A model generated the notes under the pieces. It worked only from the letters and a program-made list of their open reading frames with translations. It did no database searches and had not been told where the DNA came from. 15,979 nt of DNA from assembly GCA_035512595.1 (NCBI GenBank), contig DATKDU010000242.1, forward strand, positions 1 to 15,979. The letters run 5' to 3'. This stretch comes from DATKDU01 sp035512595. GTDB taxonomy: Bacteria > Planctomycetota > Planctomycetia > Pirellulales > Pirellulaceae. Below, piece after piece: positions 1 to 6,594 of the stretch. The translations under genes and the position numbers were made by a program. Within the stretch, counting starts at the first letter, position 1. Every line of letters begins with the position of its first letter.

Positions 1-2
1 CC

Positions 3-644
3 AAGCTGGCCGTCCGCGGCGCCGTCGGCGGCATGGCCAGCATCATCCCCGCCGGCAAGCGGGCCTATACGATTCAAACCAAGACTGCCGCCTCTAACGT
101 CGCCGGCTTTCTGCTCCCCGGCAACCTGGTCGATGTCCTGCTCACGTTTCGCGGCAACGCCAACGACGAAACGGGGGGCGGGAGCACCACCTTGCTGCTC
201 CAGGCGGTGGAAGTGCTGGCCGTGGGAAGCACGATCGAGCCGGTCGGCAAAGCGGAGACGGTCGATGCCCAGGATGTCGAATCGGTCACGCTGCTGGTGA
301 CCCCGGAGCAGGTAGCCCGGCTCGATTTGGGACAAACTCTGGGCATGCTTTCGCTCTCGCTGCGGAACCCGAACGACACGGGGGAAACCGAGACGGCCAT
401 GGCGACGATTTCGGACATTCGCTTCGGCCCGCGCCCGCCGAAGGAATCAGCGCCGGCGGCGAACCTGGTAACTGCCGCGTTGCCGGCGGAGGCGGCTGTC
501 GAGCCCCAGCCCCCACCTGCGCCCCAGCGGGAAACGGTCGCAACGTCGATCCTCACGCTGCGCGGCCAGTCCTGGGGGAAGGTAGTGGTCGCCCCTGCTT
601 CGCATGAGGAGCCGGTCGAATCGGCGCCGGCTGGAGCCGAGTGA
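3..644 (+). CDS. cpaB: Flp/Tad pilus assembly protein CpaB (RcpC), 5'-truncated
   Basis: The reading frame is open from base 3, so the gene begins upstream of the window and the first in-frame ATG (33) is internal. The visible part has the core CpaB/RcpC pattern: a segment reading IIPAGKRAYTI, then NVAGFLLPGNLVDVLLTF, which matches the conserved 'P-G-x-R-A ... G-x-x-x-P-G-x-x-V-D-V-L' stretch. It is followed by a beta-rich part ending in the SLSLRNPND motif typical of the family. CpaB is a periplasmic, membrane-anchored partner of the secretin in Tad pilus systems. The last ~70 residues are a Pro/Ala/Glu-rich tail that looks disordered. The next gene, cpaE, follows within about 60 bases, which suggests one transcript. 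Family assignment is secure. The N-terminal membrane anchor cannot be seen. Confidence 0.88.
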   Translation, partial: KLAVRGAVGGMASIIPAGKRAYTIQTKTAASNVAGFLLPGNLVDVLLTFRGNANDETGGGSTTLLLQAVEVLAVGSTIEPVGKAETVDAQDVESVTLLVTPEQVARLDLGQTLGMLSLSLRNPNDTGETETAMATISDIRFGPRPPKESAPAANLVTAALPAEAAVEPQPPPAPQRETVATSILTLRGQSWGKVVVAPASHEEPVESAPAGAE

Positions 645-701
645 GAACGCGCGGTGGAACGGGGAGAAGTGGATTCTCGAGAGGCAAAGGGATGGGGACA
701 G

Positions 702-1838
702 ATGCCAACAACAGTGCAACCAACGCGGATCATGGTGGCCGGGGATGACGATGCGCATCTCCGTCACGCTCTGACTCTGCTGGGACAGCAGTCGCACACC
801 GTCCCGGCGGGGCTTGTCGTGCGGCTGGCCATGACTGCCGACCGCGCCAGCCGCGCGAGCCCCGATTTGCTCCTGGTCGATCTGACGGGAGACGTCGATC
901 TGGCCTTGGACGCGATCCGCCAGGCCCGCCAAAGCTGCGACGCGTACATCGTCGCCAGCGGACCGGCGGACGATCCGCGGCTGATCCTCAAGTGCCTCCA
1001 CGACGGCGCGGACGAATACCTCGACGCCTCCATCCTGGCGGAAGAGCTGGCCTGCGCACTCACCCGGTTCGAGACCAAATCCCGCACGCGCCTGGCCAAA
1101 GAGTCCCCCGGCAAAGTAATCGGCGTGATCGGCGTCAGCGGCGGGACCGGGGCCTCGACGATCGCGGCCAACGTCGCCGGACTCTTGGCCCGCTCCTACA
1201 AAGTCTGCGGGCTGGTCGATCTGCGTCTCCAGTCGGGAGATCTGGCGGCCCTCTTAAGTCTCAAGCCGCAGCACACGCTGGCGGACTTCTGCGGGAATGT
1301 CGAGCGTCTGGACCGGAGCATGTACGATCAGATGTTCACCAAGCACCCCAGCGGCATCGAGCTCCTGGCCGCCCCGTGGGACATCCGCCAGGCCCGGCTG
1401 GTCACGCCCCAATACCTGCGGCTGCTCCTGGCCATGGGGCGGGCAAAGTACCCGTATTTGATCGTCGATCTGGACAACCGGCTGGATGACCTGCAAATGG
1501 AAGGGTTGTGGCAGTCGGACCTGATCCTGCTGGTGACGCGGCTGGACTACGTGGCGATCCGCAACTGCCGCCGCTTGCTCGACCGGCTCCACGAGATGGG
1601 GCTGGAATCGAGCCGGGTCCAGGTCGTGGCCAACCGCTACGGTCAGCCGCGCGAGCTGTCGCGCGATCAGGCGGAAGCGGCACTGGGAGTAGGAATTGAT
1701 AGCTTCGTCGTGGATGACCCGCGGCGCGTCAATCGTTCGGCCAATGAGGGGAAGCTGGTGGCCATGCAATCGAGCTGGTCCACAATCAGTCACAATCTGA
1801 GCGCCCTGGCCTCGTCCGTCAACGGCAAGCACAAGTAG
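702..1838 (+). CDS. cpaE: CpaE/TadZ-like pilus localisation ATPase
   Basis: The protein has an N-terminal receiver-like domain (residues ~8-120 from the ATG at 702) and a ParA/MinD-type ATPase domain (~138-375), the CpaE/TadZ architecture. Family members place the Tad machine at its cellular site. The receiver part keeps an acidic cluster (D15-D17) and an aspartate (D60, in LLLVDLTG) at the usual phospho-acceptor position, but the usual lysine after GADEYL is replaced, so it may be a pseudo-receiver. The P-loop reads SGGTGAST (146-153), lacking both lysines of the canonical ParA signature KGGxGKT. A Walker B-like YLIVDLD follows. I chose ATG 702 because GGGGAC lies just upstream and homology-like sequence begins a few residues later. 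A GTG at 654 would add 16 residues with no family resemblance. It ends 9 bases before the next gene. Confidence 0.87.
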   Translation: MPTTVQPTRIMVAGDDDAHLRHALTLLGQQSHTVPAGLVVRLAMTADRASRASPDLLLVDLTGDVDLALDAIRQARQSCDAYIVASGPADDPRLILKCLHDGADEYLDASILAEELACALTRFETKSRTRLAKESPGKVIGVIGVSGGTGASTIAANVAGLLARSYKVCGLVDLRLQSGDLAALLSLKPQHTLADFCGNVERLDRSMYDQMFTKHPSGIELLAAPWDIRQARLVTPQYLRLLLAMGRAKYPYLIVDLDNRLDDLQMEGLWQSDLILLVTRLDYVAIRNCRRLLDRLHEMGLESSRVQVVANRYGQPRELSRDQAEAALGVGIDSFVVDDPRRVNRSANEGKLVAMQSSWSTISHNLSALASSVNGKHK

Positions 1839-1847
1839 AGGTCGGCC

Positions 1848-2564
1848 ATGTTCAAGATGATCACGCGAGTCAGGAGTCAGGAGTCAGGAGTCAGAGATCA
1901 GAGATCAGAGATCGGAGGTCCAGACCACTCACCACTCACCTCTCACCGCGCACCAGACCAGCGGCTGCTCGACTGGATCGAGCGGATCGCGGTGCTGGCC
2001 TGGTTCTCGTACTTCGCCTGGCGCCAGTTTCCCGGGTCCGGCGAGTCGTTCCAACCAGGAAACGCACTGCTGATTGCGTCGGAAGGTTTGGTGATTGTCC
2101 TGTTCCTGATCCGCCGCCCGGCCGTGGCGCTGTCTACCAAGGGGACCGATTGGGCGCTGGCGATTGTGGCCACCCTGCTCCCGCTCTCCACCAGTCCCGC
2201 CCCCTGGCAAGCTCCGGGGGTGGTCTCCGCGACCTGCATCGTGCTCATGTTGTGCGGCCTGTTCGTCCAGATTCACGCCAAGCTGTCGCTCGGCCGCAGC
2301 ATGGGCTTGGTCGCGGCCAACCGGGGCATCAAGCGCGGCGGTCCCTATCAGTTCATCCGCCATCCGATGTATGCCGGCTATGTCATCACGCACGTCGGCT
2401 TCTGGCTGCTCAATCCGAGCGGCTGGAACCTGACGGTGTATTTGGTTGCGCTGAGCGTGCAGATCCTGCGATTGCTGGCGGAGGAGCGATTCCTGTCGCA
2501 CGAGGGCGAGTATCGCCAATACATGTCCGCGGTTCGCTACCGGCTGCTGCCCGGAATTTTTTAA
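1848..2564 (+). CDS. Isoprenylcysteine carboxyl methyltransferase (ICMT)-like membrane protein
   Basis: Several hydrophobic segments (about residues 40-60, 66-85, 100-115, 125-145 and 178-210) surround the family's cofactor-binding signature GPYQFIRHPMYAGY (165-178). After the last helix come EERFL (from 212) and the family's usual ending, YRQYMSAVRYRLLPG. This is the ICMT/PEMT-type S-adenosylmethionine-dependent methyltransferase fold. The natural substrate of most bacterial members is unknown, and no prenylated protein is implied here. It sits between cpaE and cpaF, which are normally adjacent, and AGAGG at 1837-1841 is a good ribosome binding site for ATG 1848. Residues ~8-33 are encoded by a heptamer repeat array and are Ser/Gln/Arg-rich, so the functional protein probably begins around residue 36. 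Role in pilus biogenesis versus chance cargo cannot be decided from sequence. Confidence 0.8.
   Translation: MFKMITRVRSQESGVRDQRSEIGGPDHSPLTSHRAPDQRLLDWIERIAVLAWFSYFAWRQFPGSGESFQPGNALLIASEGLVIVLFLIRRPAVALSTKGTDWALAIVATLLPLSTSPAPWQAPGVVSATCIVLMLCGLFVQIHAKLSLGRSMGLVAANRGIKRGGPYQFIRHPMYAGYVITHVGFWLLNPSGWNLTVYLVALSVQILRLLAEERFLSHEGEYRQYMSAVRYRLLPGIF
1867..1947 (+). repeat. Heptamer tandem array (GAGTCAG / AGATCAG / ACTCACC units)
   Basis: Four consecutive GAGTCAG units (1867-1894) are followed by two AGATCAG and one AGATCGG (1895-1915). After a short break come ACTCACC twice and TCTCACC once (1927-1947). All units are 7 bp. The array is in frame with the methyltransferase ORF and encodes its low-complexity N-terminal tail. 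It resembles the short tandem heptamers (STRR-type) described in cyanobacteria. The planctomycete equivalent is my inference. Confidence 0.9.
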
Positions 2565-2571
2565 CGACAAG

Positions 2572-2584
2572 TCGGGATTCCCGA
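2572..2584. repeat. Short perfect inverted repeat between the methyltransferase gene and cpaF
   Basis: TCGGGA at 2572-2577 and TCCCGA at 2579-2584 are reverse complements separated by one base. It lies in the 52-base gap before cpaF, the second longest gap in this otherwise tightly packed operon. There is no T-run after it, so it is not a convincing terminator. It may be a protein-binding site or chance. Confidence 0.35.
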
Positions 2585-2616
2585 TCGGTGACCCTAGTAT
2601 TCAGACGAGGTAACAC

Positions 2617-4014
2617 GTGGCCTGGTTTGCCAAGACAGAAAGCTCCCAGGAGGGCAATGGACATGGCGCCGCCGCGGCAGCGGTGGCCGCACCGCCCGAG
2701 AATGCGGCCGAGCCCGCCATTCCCGAATGGTATGTGGCCCTCAAGCGGCAGTTGCACCAGCAGGTGATCGGTGCGATCGACCTGGCGTCCATCGGCACGC
2801 TCGGCGAAGAGCAACTGCGGATGGAGGTCCGCCGCAAAGCCGAGGCAATCTGCCAGAAGAATGCCAACCTGCTGAACTTGAACGAGCGCGAGCGGCTGAT
2901 CAACGAGGTGCTCGACGAAGCGTTCGGGTTGGGGCCGTTGGAGCCCCTGTTCCGCGACCCGACGGTCTCCGACATCCTCATCAACGGCCCCAAGACCGTG
3001 TTCATCGAACGCCGCGGAAGGCTGGAAAAGTCGAACATTGCTTTCCACGACAGCCGGCACCTCTTGCAGATCGTGCAGCGGATCGCGGCCAAAGTCGGCC
3101 GCCGCGTCGATGAAACGTCGCCGATGGTCGATGCCCGCCTCCCCGACGGCAGCCGCCTCAACGCCATCATTGCGCCGCTGGCTCTGGAAGGGCCGCTGGT
3201 CTCCATTCGCCGCTTCGGCGCCCGGCCGCTGCACGTGGAAGACCTGATCACCAACGGCTCCATCACTTCGGAGATGGTCCAGTTCCTGGAGGCGGCCGTG
3301 GAGGCCCGCATCAACATCATCATTTCCGGCGGCACTGGCAGCGGCAAGACGACGCTCCTCAACGCCCTGTCGCGCTACATCCCCTCCGACGAGCGCGTGG
3401 CCACGATTGAGGATGCGGCAGAGCTGCAGCTCCAGCAGGCGCACGTCGTGAAGATGGAAACCCGCCCCGCCAACGTCGAAGGGCACGGAGAAGTTACCAC
3501 CCGCGAGCTGGTCCGCAACGCGCTGCGGATGCGCCCCGACCGGATCATCGTCGGCGAATGCCGCGGACCGGAGTCGCTGGACATGCTCCAGGCGATGAAC
3601 ACGGGGCACGAAGGGAGCCTGACGACGATTCACGCCAACAACCCGCGGGACGCGATCAGCCGCCTGGAGATGATGGTCGGGATGGCGGGCTTCGAGCTGC
3701 CGATTTGGGTGATCCGCAAACAGATCGCCTCGGCGATCAACCTGGTGGTGCAGGCCTCGCGGTTGATGGGGGGCCCCCGCAAGATCACGCGGATTTCCGA
3801 GATCACCGGCATGGAAGGGGACGTGATCAGCATGCACGATATTTTCGAGTTCGTGCAAACGGGCCTGGATGAAAAGCGGACGGCAGTAGGCTACTTCCGC
3901 GCGACCGGGATGCGGCCGGAGTGCCTGGCCAAACTGGAAATGTGCGGCGTAGGCGTCCCTCCCGAGATGTTCGAGCGGCGCAAGCTGGAAACCGCCACAC
4001 CACGCAAGGGGTGA
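2617..4014 (+). CDS. cpaF: Tad pilus assembly ATPase CpaF/TadA
   Basis: This 465-residue secretion ATPase of the VirB11/GspE superfamily powers Tad pilus assembly at the cytoplasmic face of the inner membrane. Walker A is GGTGSGKT (238-245), Walker B is RIIVGECRG (309-317), and the His box GHEGSLTTIHAN spans about 330-341. The N-terminal domain (to ~200) includes the family's DPTVSDILINGP and RVDETSPMVDARLPDGSR motifs, so every hallmark is intact and the length is usual. Translation starts at GTG 2617, preceded by ACGAGG at 2605-2610 with 6-base spacing. The first ~30 residues are Ala-rich and variable. The tadB gene starts four bases after the stop codon, consistent with translational coupling. 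Identification is very secure. Confidence 0.96.
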   Translation: MAWFAKTESSQEGNGHGAAAAAVAAPPENAAEPAIPEWYVALKRQLHQQVIGAIDLASIGTLGEEQLRMEVRRKAEAICQKNANLLNLNERERLINEVLDEAFGLGPLEPLFRDPTVSDILINGPKTVFIERRGRLEKSNIAFHDSRHLLQIVQRIAAKVGRRVDETSPMVDARLPDGSRLNAIIAPLALEGPLVSIRRFGARPLHVEDLITNGSITSEMVQFLEAAVEARINIIISGGTGSGKTTLLNALSRYIPSDERVATIEDAAELQLQQAHVVKMETRPANVEGHGEVTTRELVRNALRMRPDRIIVGECRGPESLDMLQAMNTGHEGSLTTIHANNPRDAISRLEMMVGMAGFELPIWVIRKQIASAINLVVQASRLMGGPRKITRISEITGMEGDVISMHDIFEFVQTGLDEKRTAVGYFRATGMRPECLAKLEMCGVGVPPEMFERRKLETATPRKG

Positions 4015-4017
4015 CCG

Positions 4018-4980
4018 ATGACGTACGTCCTGTTGGGGCTGGCGTTTGTCGCCGGCTTTCTGGTGATCTTCGGCGTGAACCTGCTGTTTGCCGACATCAG
4101 CCAGTCGCATCGCCAGCGGATTCGCGAACGGCTGGATGAGGAGTCGCGGCTGCAGCAGCTCGAGCGCGCTCGGACGTCGCTGCAGTACCGCGATTTGTAT
4201 GAATTAGCGGCCGAGGAATCGGCCTACCTCCAGACGCGCAAGCCATTGGTGGAGCGCGTCGGTTTGGCCCTCGAGCAGGCCGGCCTCAAGACGCGCCCCA
4301 GCCAACTGGTGATTGCCGCGGTGCTGCTGGCCGGCATTTTCGGCGGCGGAGTCGGCCTGCTGACGCAAAGCATCCTGATCGGCGTCTTGGTCGGCCCGGC
4401 TTTCGCCTGCCTGCCGTTTTTCTGGGTCAACTTTGTCCGCTCGCAACGGATGAAGAAGCTCCAGTCGCAATTGCCGGACGCCTTCGACCTAATGAGCCGG
4501 ACGATGCGCGCCGGCCAGACGATTTCCCAGGCGTTGCAGGCGGTTGCCGATGAGGCGGGTGCGCCTCTGTCGGAAGAGTTCGGTTATTGCTACGACCAGC
4601 AGAACCTGGGGATGTCTCCGGAGGCGGCCATGCGCGACTTGGCGCGGCGGACGGGCCTCTTGGAGGTCAAAATCTTCGTCCTGGCCGTGATGGTTCATCG
4701 CCAGACGGGCGGCAACCTGGCCGAGCTCTTGGAAAAGCTCTCAGCGGTCATTCGCGACCGCTACCGCATCCAGGGGATGATTCAATCGCTGACAGCGGAA
4801 GGCAAGCTTCAGGCGGGAATCCTGCTGTCGCTGCCAATCCTCTTGCTGATCGCCATCTTTTTCATCAACCGGCCGTACATGATGCAGCTCTTTCAGTTCC
4901 CGCTGATCCTGGTGGGCATGTTTGCCTTCATGGGACTGGGCGCCCTGTGGATGAGTCGGATCATCAACTTTGACTTTTAG
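4018..4980 (+). CDS. tadB: Tad pilus inner-membrane platform protein TadB
   Basis: TadB is one of the two GspF-like (T2SSF) platform proteins on which the CpaF ATPase acts. There is a hydrophobic segment at residues 3-25, a pair at ~96-139, and two more at ~267-285 and ~293-315. The cytoplasmic T2SSF domain lies between (~152-265), beginning LPDAFDLMSRTMRAGQTISQAL and containing the typical GMSPEAAMRDLARRTG and RQTGGNLAELL stretches. It starts at ATG 4018, three bases after the cpaF stop, with AAGGGG in the end of cpaF serving as ribosome binding site. The 320-residue length fits TadB. Order after cpaF also supports TadB rather than TadC. Confidence 0.93.
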   Translation: MTYVLLGLAFVAGFLVIFGVNLLFADISQSHRQRIRERLDEESRLQQLERARTSLQYRDLYELAAEESAYLQTRKPLVERVGLALEQAGLKTRPSQLVIAAVLLAGIFGGGVGLLTQSILIGVLVGPAFACLPFFWVNFVRSQRMKKLQSQLPDAFDLMSRTMRAGQTISQALQAVADEAGAPLSEEFGYCYDQQNLGMSPEAAMRDLARRTGLLEVKIFVLAVMVHRQTGGNLAELLEKLSAVIRDRYRIQGMIQSLTAEGKLQAGILLSLPILLLIAIFFINRPYMMQLFQFPLILVGMFAFMGLGALWMSRIINFDF

Positions 4981-4984
4981 CCCC

Positions 4985-5047
4985 CTGAACCGTGACCCCT
5001 GAACCGTGACCCCTGAACCCTGACCCCTGAACCCTGACCCCTGAACC
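4985..5047 (-). repeat. Heptamer tandem array filling the tadB-tadC gap
   Basis: Nine uninterrupted 7-bp units read on the + strand as alternating CTGAACC and GTGACCC/CTGACCC, a 14-bp higher-order period. On the - strand the units are GGTTCAG and GGGTCAG/GGGTCAC, one base away from the GAGTCAG units of the array at 1867-1947. The array therefore belongs to the same family in opposite orientation. It occupies nearly all of the 72-base spacer and abuts the tadC start. Confidence 0.92.
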
Positions 5048-5052
5048 CTCCC

Positions 5053-6000
5053 ATGTACCTCGGCATTATCTTGCTCTTCGCTGCGGCCGCCTCGGTGATC
5101 CTCATGCTGGTGCTGGTGCTGACCGGCCGTTCGCAGGACCCGGTGGCGGTGCGGGTGCAGGACCTGCAGGACGGGCCGCGGCGCGCGCCGCAAATGGTTT
5201 TGTCGCCGGCCGGACTGATTGTCCCCCCCAGCGCCCCCAATCAGTCGGAGGTCGAGGCGGCCCGCCGCGCGCGGATGGAAGGCAACAAGCAGTCGCTGCG
5301 CGACCGGCTCGTGCAAGCGGGGCTGTACCGGGCCTACTCGCCGGCCACGTTCGGTACGGCGCGCGTGATCCTTTCGGTCGTGCCGCTGGGGATTGCTCTG
5401 GCGGCCGGCATGACGGGGCGCGCGCCGCTGCTGTTGTCGCTGCTGGGGGGCGCAGCCTTGGCGCTGGTGGGCACCCTGGCCCCGAGCTTCTGGCTTGATT
5501 TTCAAAAGCGAAACCGGCAAACGCGGATTCGCCGCGCCCTGCCCGACGCACTGGACGTGATTGTCGTCTGCATGGAAGGGGGCTTGAGCCTGACCGGAGC
5601 ATTTTCGCGCGTCGCGCAGGAATTAGCGCCGGTTCATCCGCTGCTGGCGACCGAGCTGAGGATCGTGCAGCGGGAAGTGCAAATGGGACGCAGCACCGGC
5701 GAGGCGGTCCGCGGCTTTGCCAAGCGGTTCGACCTGGAAGAGCTGCGGAGCCTGGCGGCAGTCATCACGCAGGCCGAGCGGTTTGGAACCAGCATCGTCA
5801 AGGCCCTCTCCGTATATGCCGAGACGATGCGGCTGCGCCGTCATCAGCGGGCCGAATCGCTGGCTCATCAGGCGTCGATCAAGATGATTTTTCCGACGCT
5901 CTTGTGCATCTTTCCGGCGATCTTCATCGTCATTCTCGGGCCGGCAGCGGTCAACATCTACGAGACGCTTCTGGGTCCCGGCGGTGCATTCCGCCAGTAA
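5053..6000 (+). CDS. tadC: Tad pilus inner-membrane platform protein TadC
   Basis: This second GspF-like platform protein is 315 residues long. It has an N-terminal hydrophobic helix (residues 2-24), a variable linker (~30-75), a membrane pair (~98-150), the T2SSF domain (~158-280; starts ALPDALDVIVVCMEGGLSL, with a QAERFGTSIVKALSVYAETMR segment near its end), and a final helix at ~278-300. It pairs with TadB to form the platform for pilus extension. ATG 5053 is supported by the immediate membrane segment, but no Shine-Dalgarno sequence precedes it because the heptamer array runs to within five bases. Expression may depend on readthrough or coupling from tadB. Its 3' end overlaps a convergent ORF by 43 bases. 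No tadD-like TPR gene follows. Confidence 0.92.
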   Translation: MYLGIILLFAAAASVILMLVLVLTGRSQDPVAVRVQDLQDGPRRAPQMVLSPAGLIVPPSAPNQSEVEAARRARMEGNKQSLRDRLVQAGLYRAYSPATFGTARVILSVVPLGIALAAGMTGRAPLLLSLLGGAALALVGTLAPSFWLDFQKRNRQTRIRRALPDALDVIVVCMEGGLSLTGAFSRVAQELAPVHPLLATELRIVQREVQMGRSTGEAVRGFAKRFDLEELRSLAAVITQAERFGTSIVKALSVYAETMRLRRHQRAESLAHQASIKMIFPTLLCIFPAIFIVILGPAAVNIYETLLGPGGAFRQ

Positions 6001-6458
6001 CTCCACACGCTGCGCGCGACGCCGGCGACGCGCGAGACAGCCGTCACAAGCGGCCAGCCGGTCGCCCCCACGATCGCGCCTATTACCAGCCCCAGCGGGA
6101 CGCTGGACACGGGCAGGAGACTGCCCGTTTGTTCCATCGTCATCCCCGCCAGCCACCCGACCGTCGCTCCAGTTAGGACGTCCCAAACGCGCCCCCCGAA
6201 CAGGGCCAGCGGCAAACCGGCGAGAGTCAGGACAATGGCTCCGGCAAGCATGCTGGAGAGGACCGCCACCGATCCAGATCCGACCGTTTCTCGCTGGTGC
6301 CAGCCGACCACTAATCCGACAACGATCCAGGAAACGATCCAGGCTCCTATTTTACCGGCCAGGCGATCCAGTCTGGACAACCGGGAAGGGGTGCACTGTC
6401 TGGAGTTGTGAAGCATCCCCCGGAGGGGTGCGGTCGGATCGTTTGAAGGGTTGCTCAT
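5958..6458 (-). CDS. Small Gly-rich membrane protein of unknown function
   Basis: I do not recognise the family. From ATG 6458 the product is 166 residues. It has a polar N-terminus of ~35 residues, then about four hydrophobic Gly/Ala/Val-rich segments (roughly 37-55, 62-84, 88-104 and 115-140), and an Arg/Pro-containing tail. The repeated small-residue pattern (GLVVGW, GATVGWLAGM, GLVIGAIVGATGW) resembles glycine-zipper membrane proteins. AGGG lies 6-9 bases upstream of ATG 6458. A GTG at 6476 would add six residues. Its last 43 bases overlap the tadC 3' end on the opposite strand. The alternative + strand frames here encode Arg/Pro/Ser-rich sequence, which favours this strand. Existence as a gene is likely; function is unknown. 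Confidence 0.6.
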   Translation of the reverse strand: MSNPSNDPTAPLRGMLHNSRQCTPSRLSRLDRLAGKIGAWIVSWIVVGLVVGWHQRETVGSGSVAVLSSMLAGAIVLTLAGLPLALFGGRVWDVLTGATVGWLAGMTMEQTGSLLPVSSVPLGLVIGAIVGATGWPLVTAVSRVAGVARSVWSYWRNAPPGPRSVS

Positions 6459-6531
6459 GTGGACCCTGGCCTTCACGCTGATGCCGCTGGGTTTTATCGG
6501 CGGCTGGGGCTCAAGAGGCCAGAAAACGTAG
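6457..6531 (+). CDS. Possible 24-residue hydrophobic small protein
   Basis: The ORF reads MWTLAFTLMPLGFIGGWG plus a short basic tail, with GAAGGG at 6445-6450 six bases before the ATG. One predicted membrane-inserting stretch makes up most of it. It is divergent from, and overlaps at its start, the membrane-protein gene on the other strand. It could be a real microprotein, the remnant of a larger gene, or chance. The only support is the good ribosome binding site and hydrophobicity. Confidence 0.2.
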   Translation: MWTLAFTLMPLGFIGGWGSRGQKT

Positions 6532-6594
6532 GTCTCGTTTTCCGCAATTACTGCTCCTCAAACTGAAAACTGCCATTTTTCGGTAACTTATACC

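Noticed and set aside
2572..2584. Terminator between the methyltransferase gene and cpaF
   Set aside because: The inverted repeat has a one-base loop and no following T-run, and the operon clearly continues.
2410..4110. Very long open frame (566 codons) on the - strand opposite cpaF
   Set aside because: It lies antisense to a well-conserved ATPase gene. Its His/Arg/Asp-rich translation has no recognisable domain, and its length follows from high GC at third positions.
4985..5047. CRISPR array
   Set aside because: The units are 7 bp with no spacers, so this is a simple tandem repeat.
4741..5520. Long - strand frame across the tadB end, heptamer array and tadC start
   Set aside because: The translation is Gln/Arg/His-rich low complexity, it crosses the repeat array, and both + strand genes are secure.
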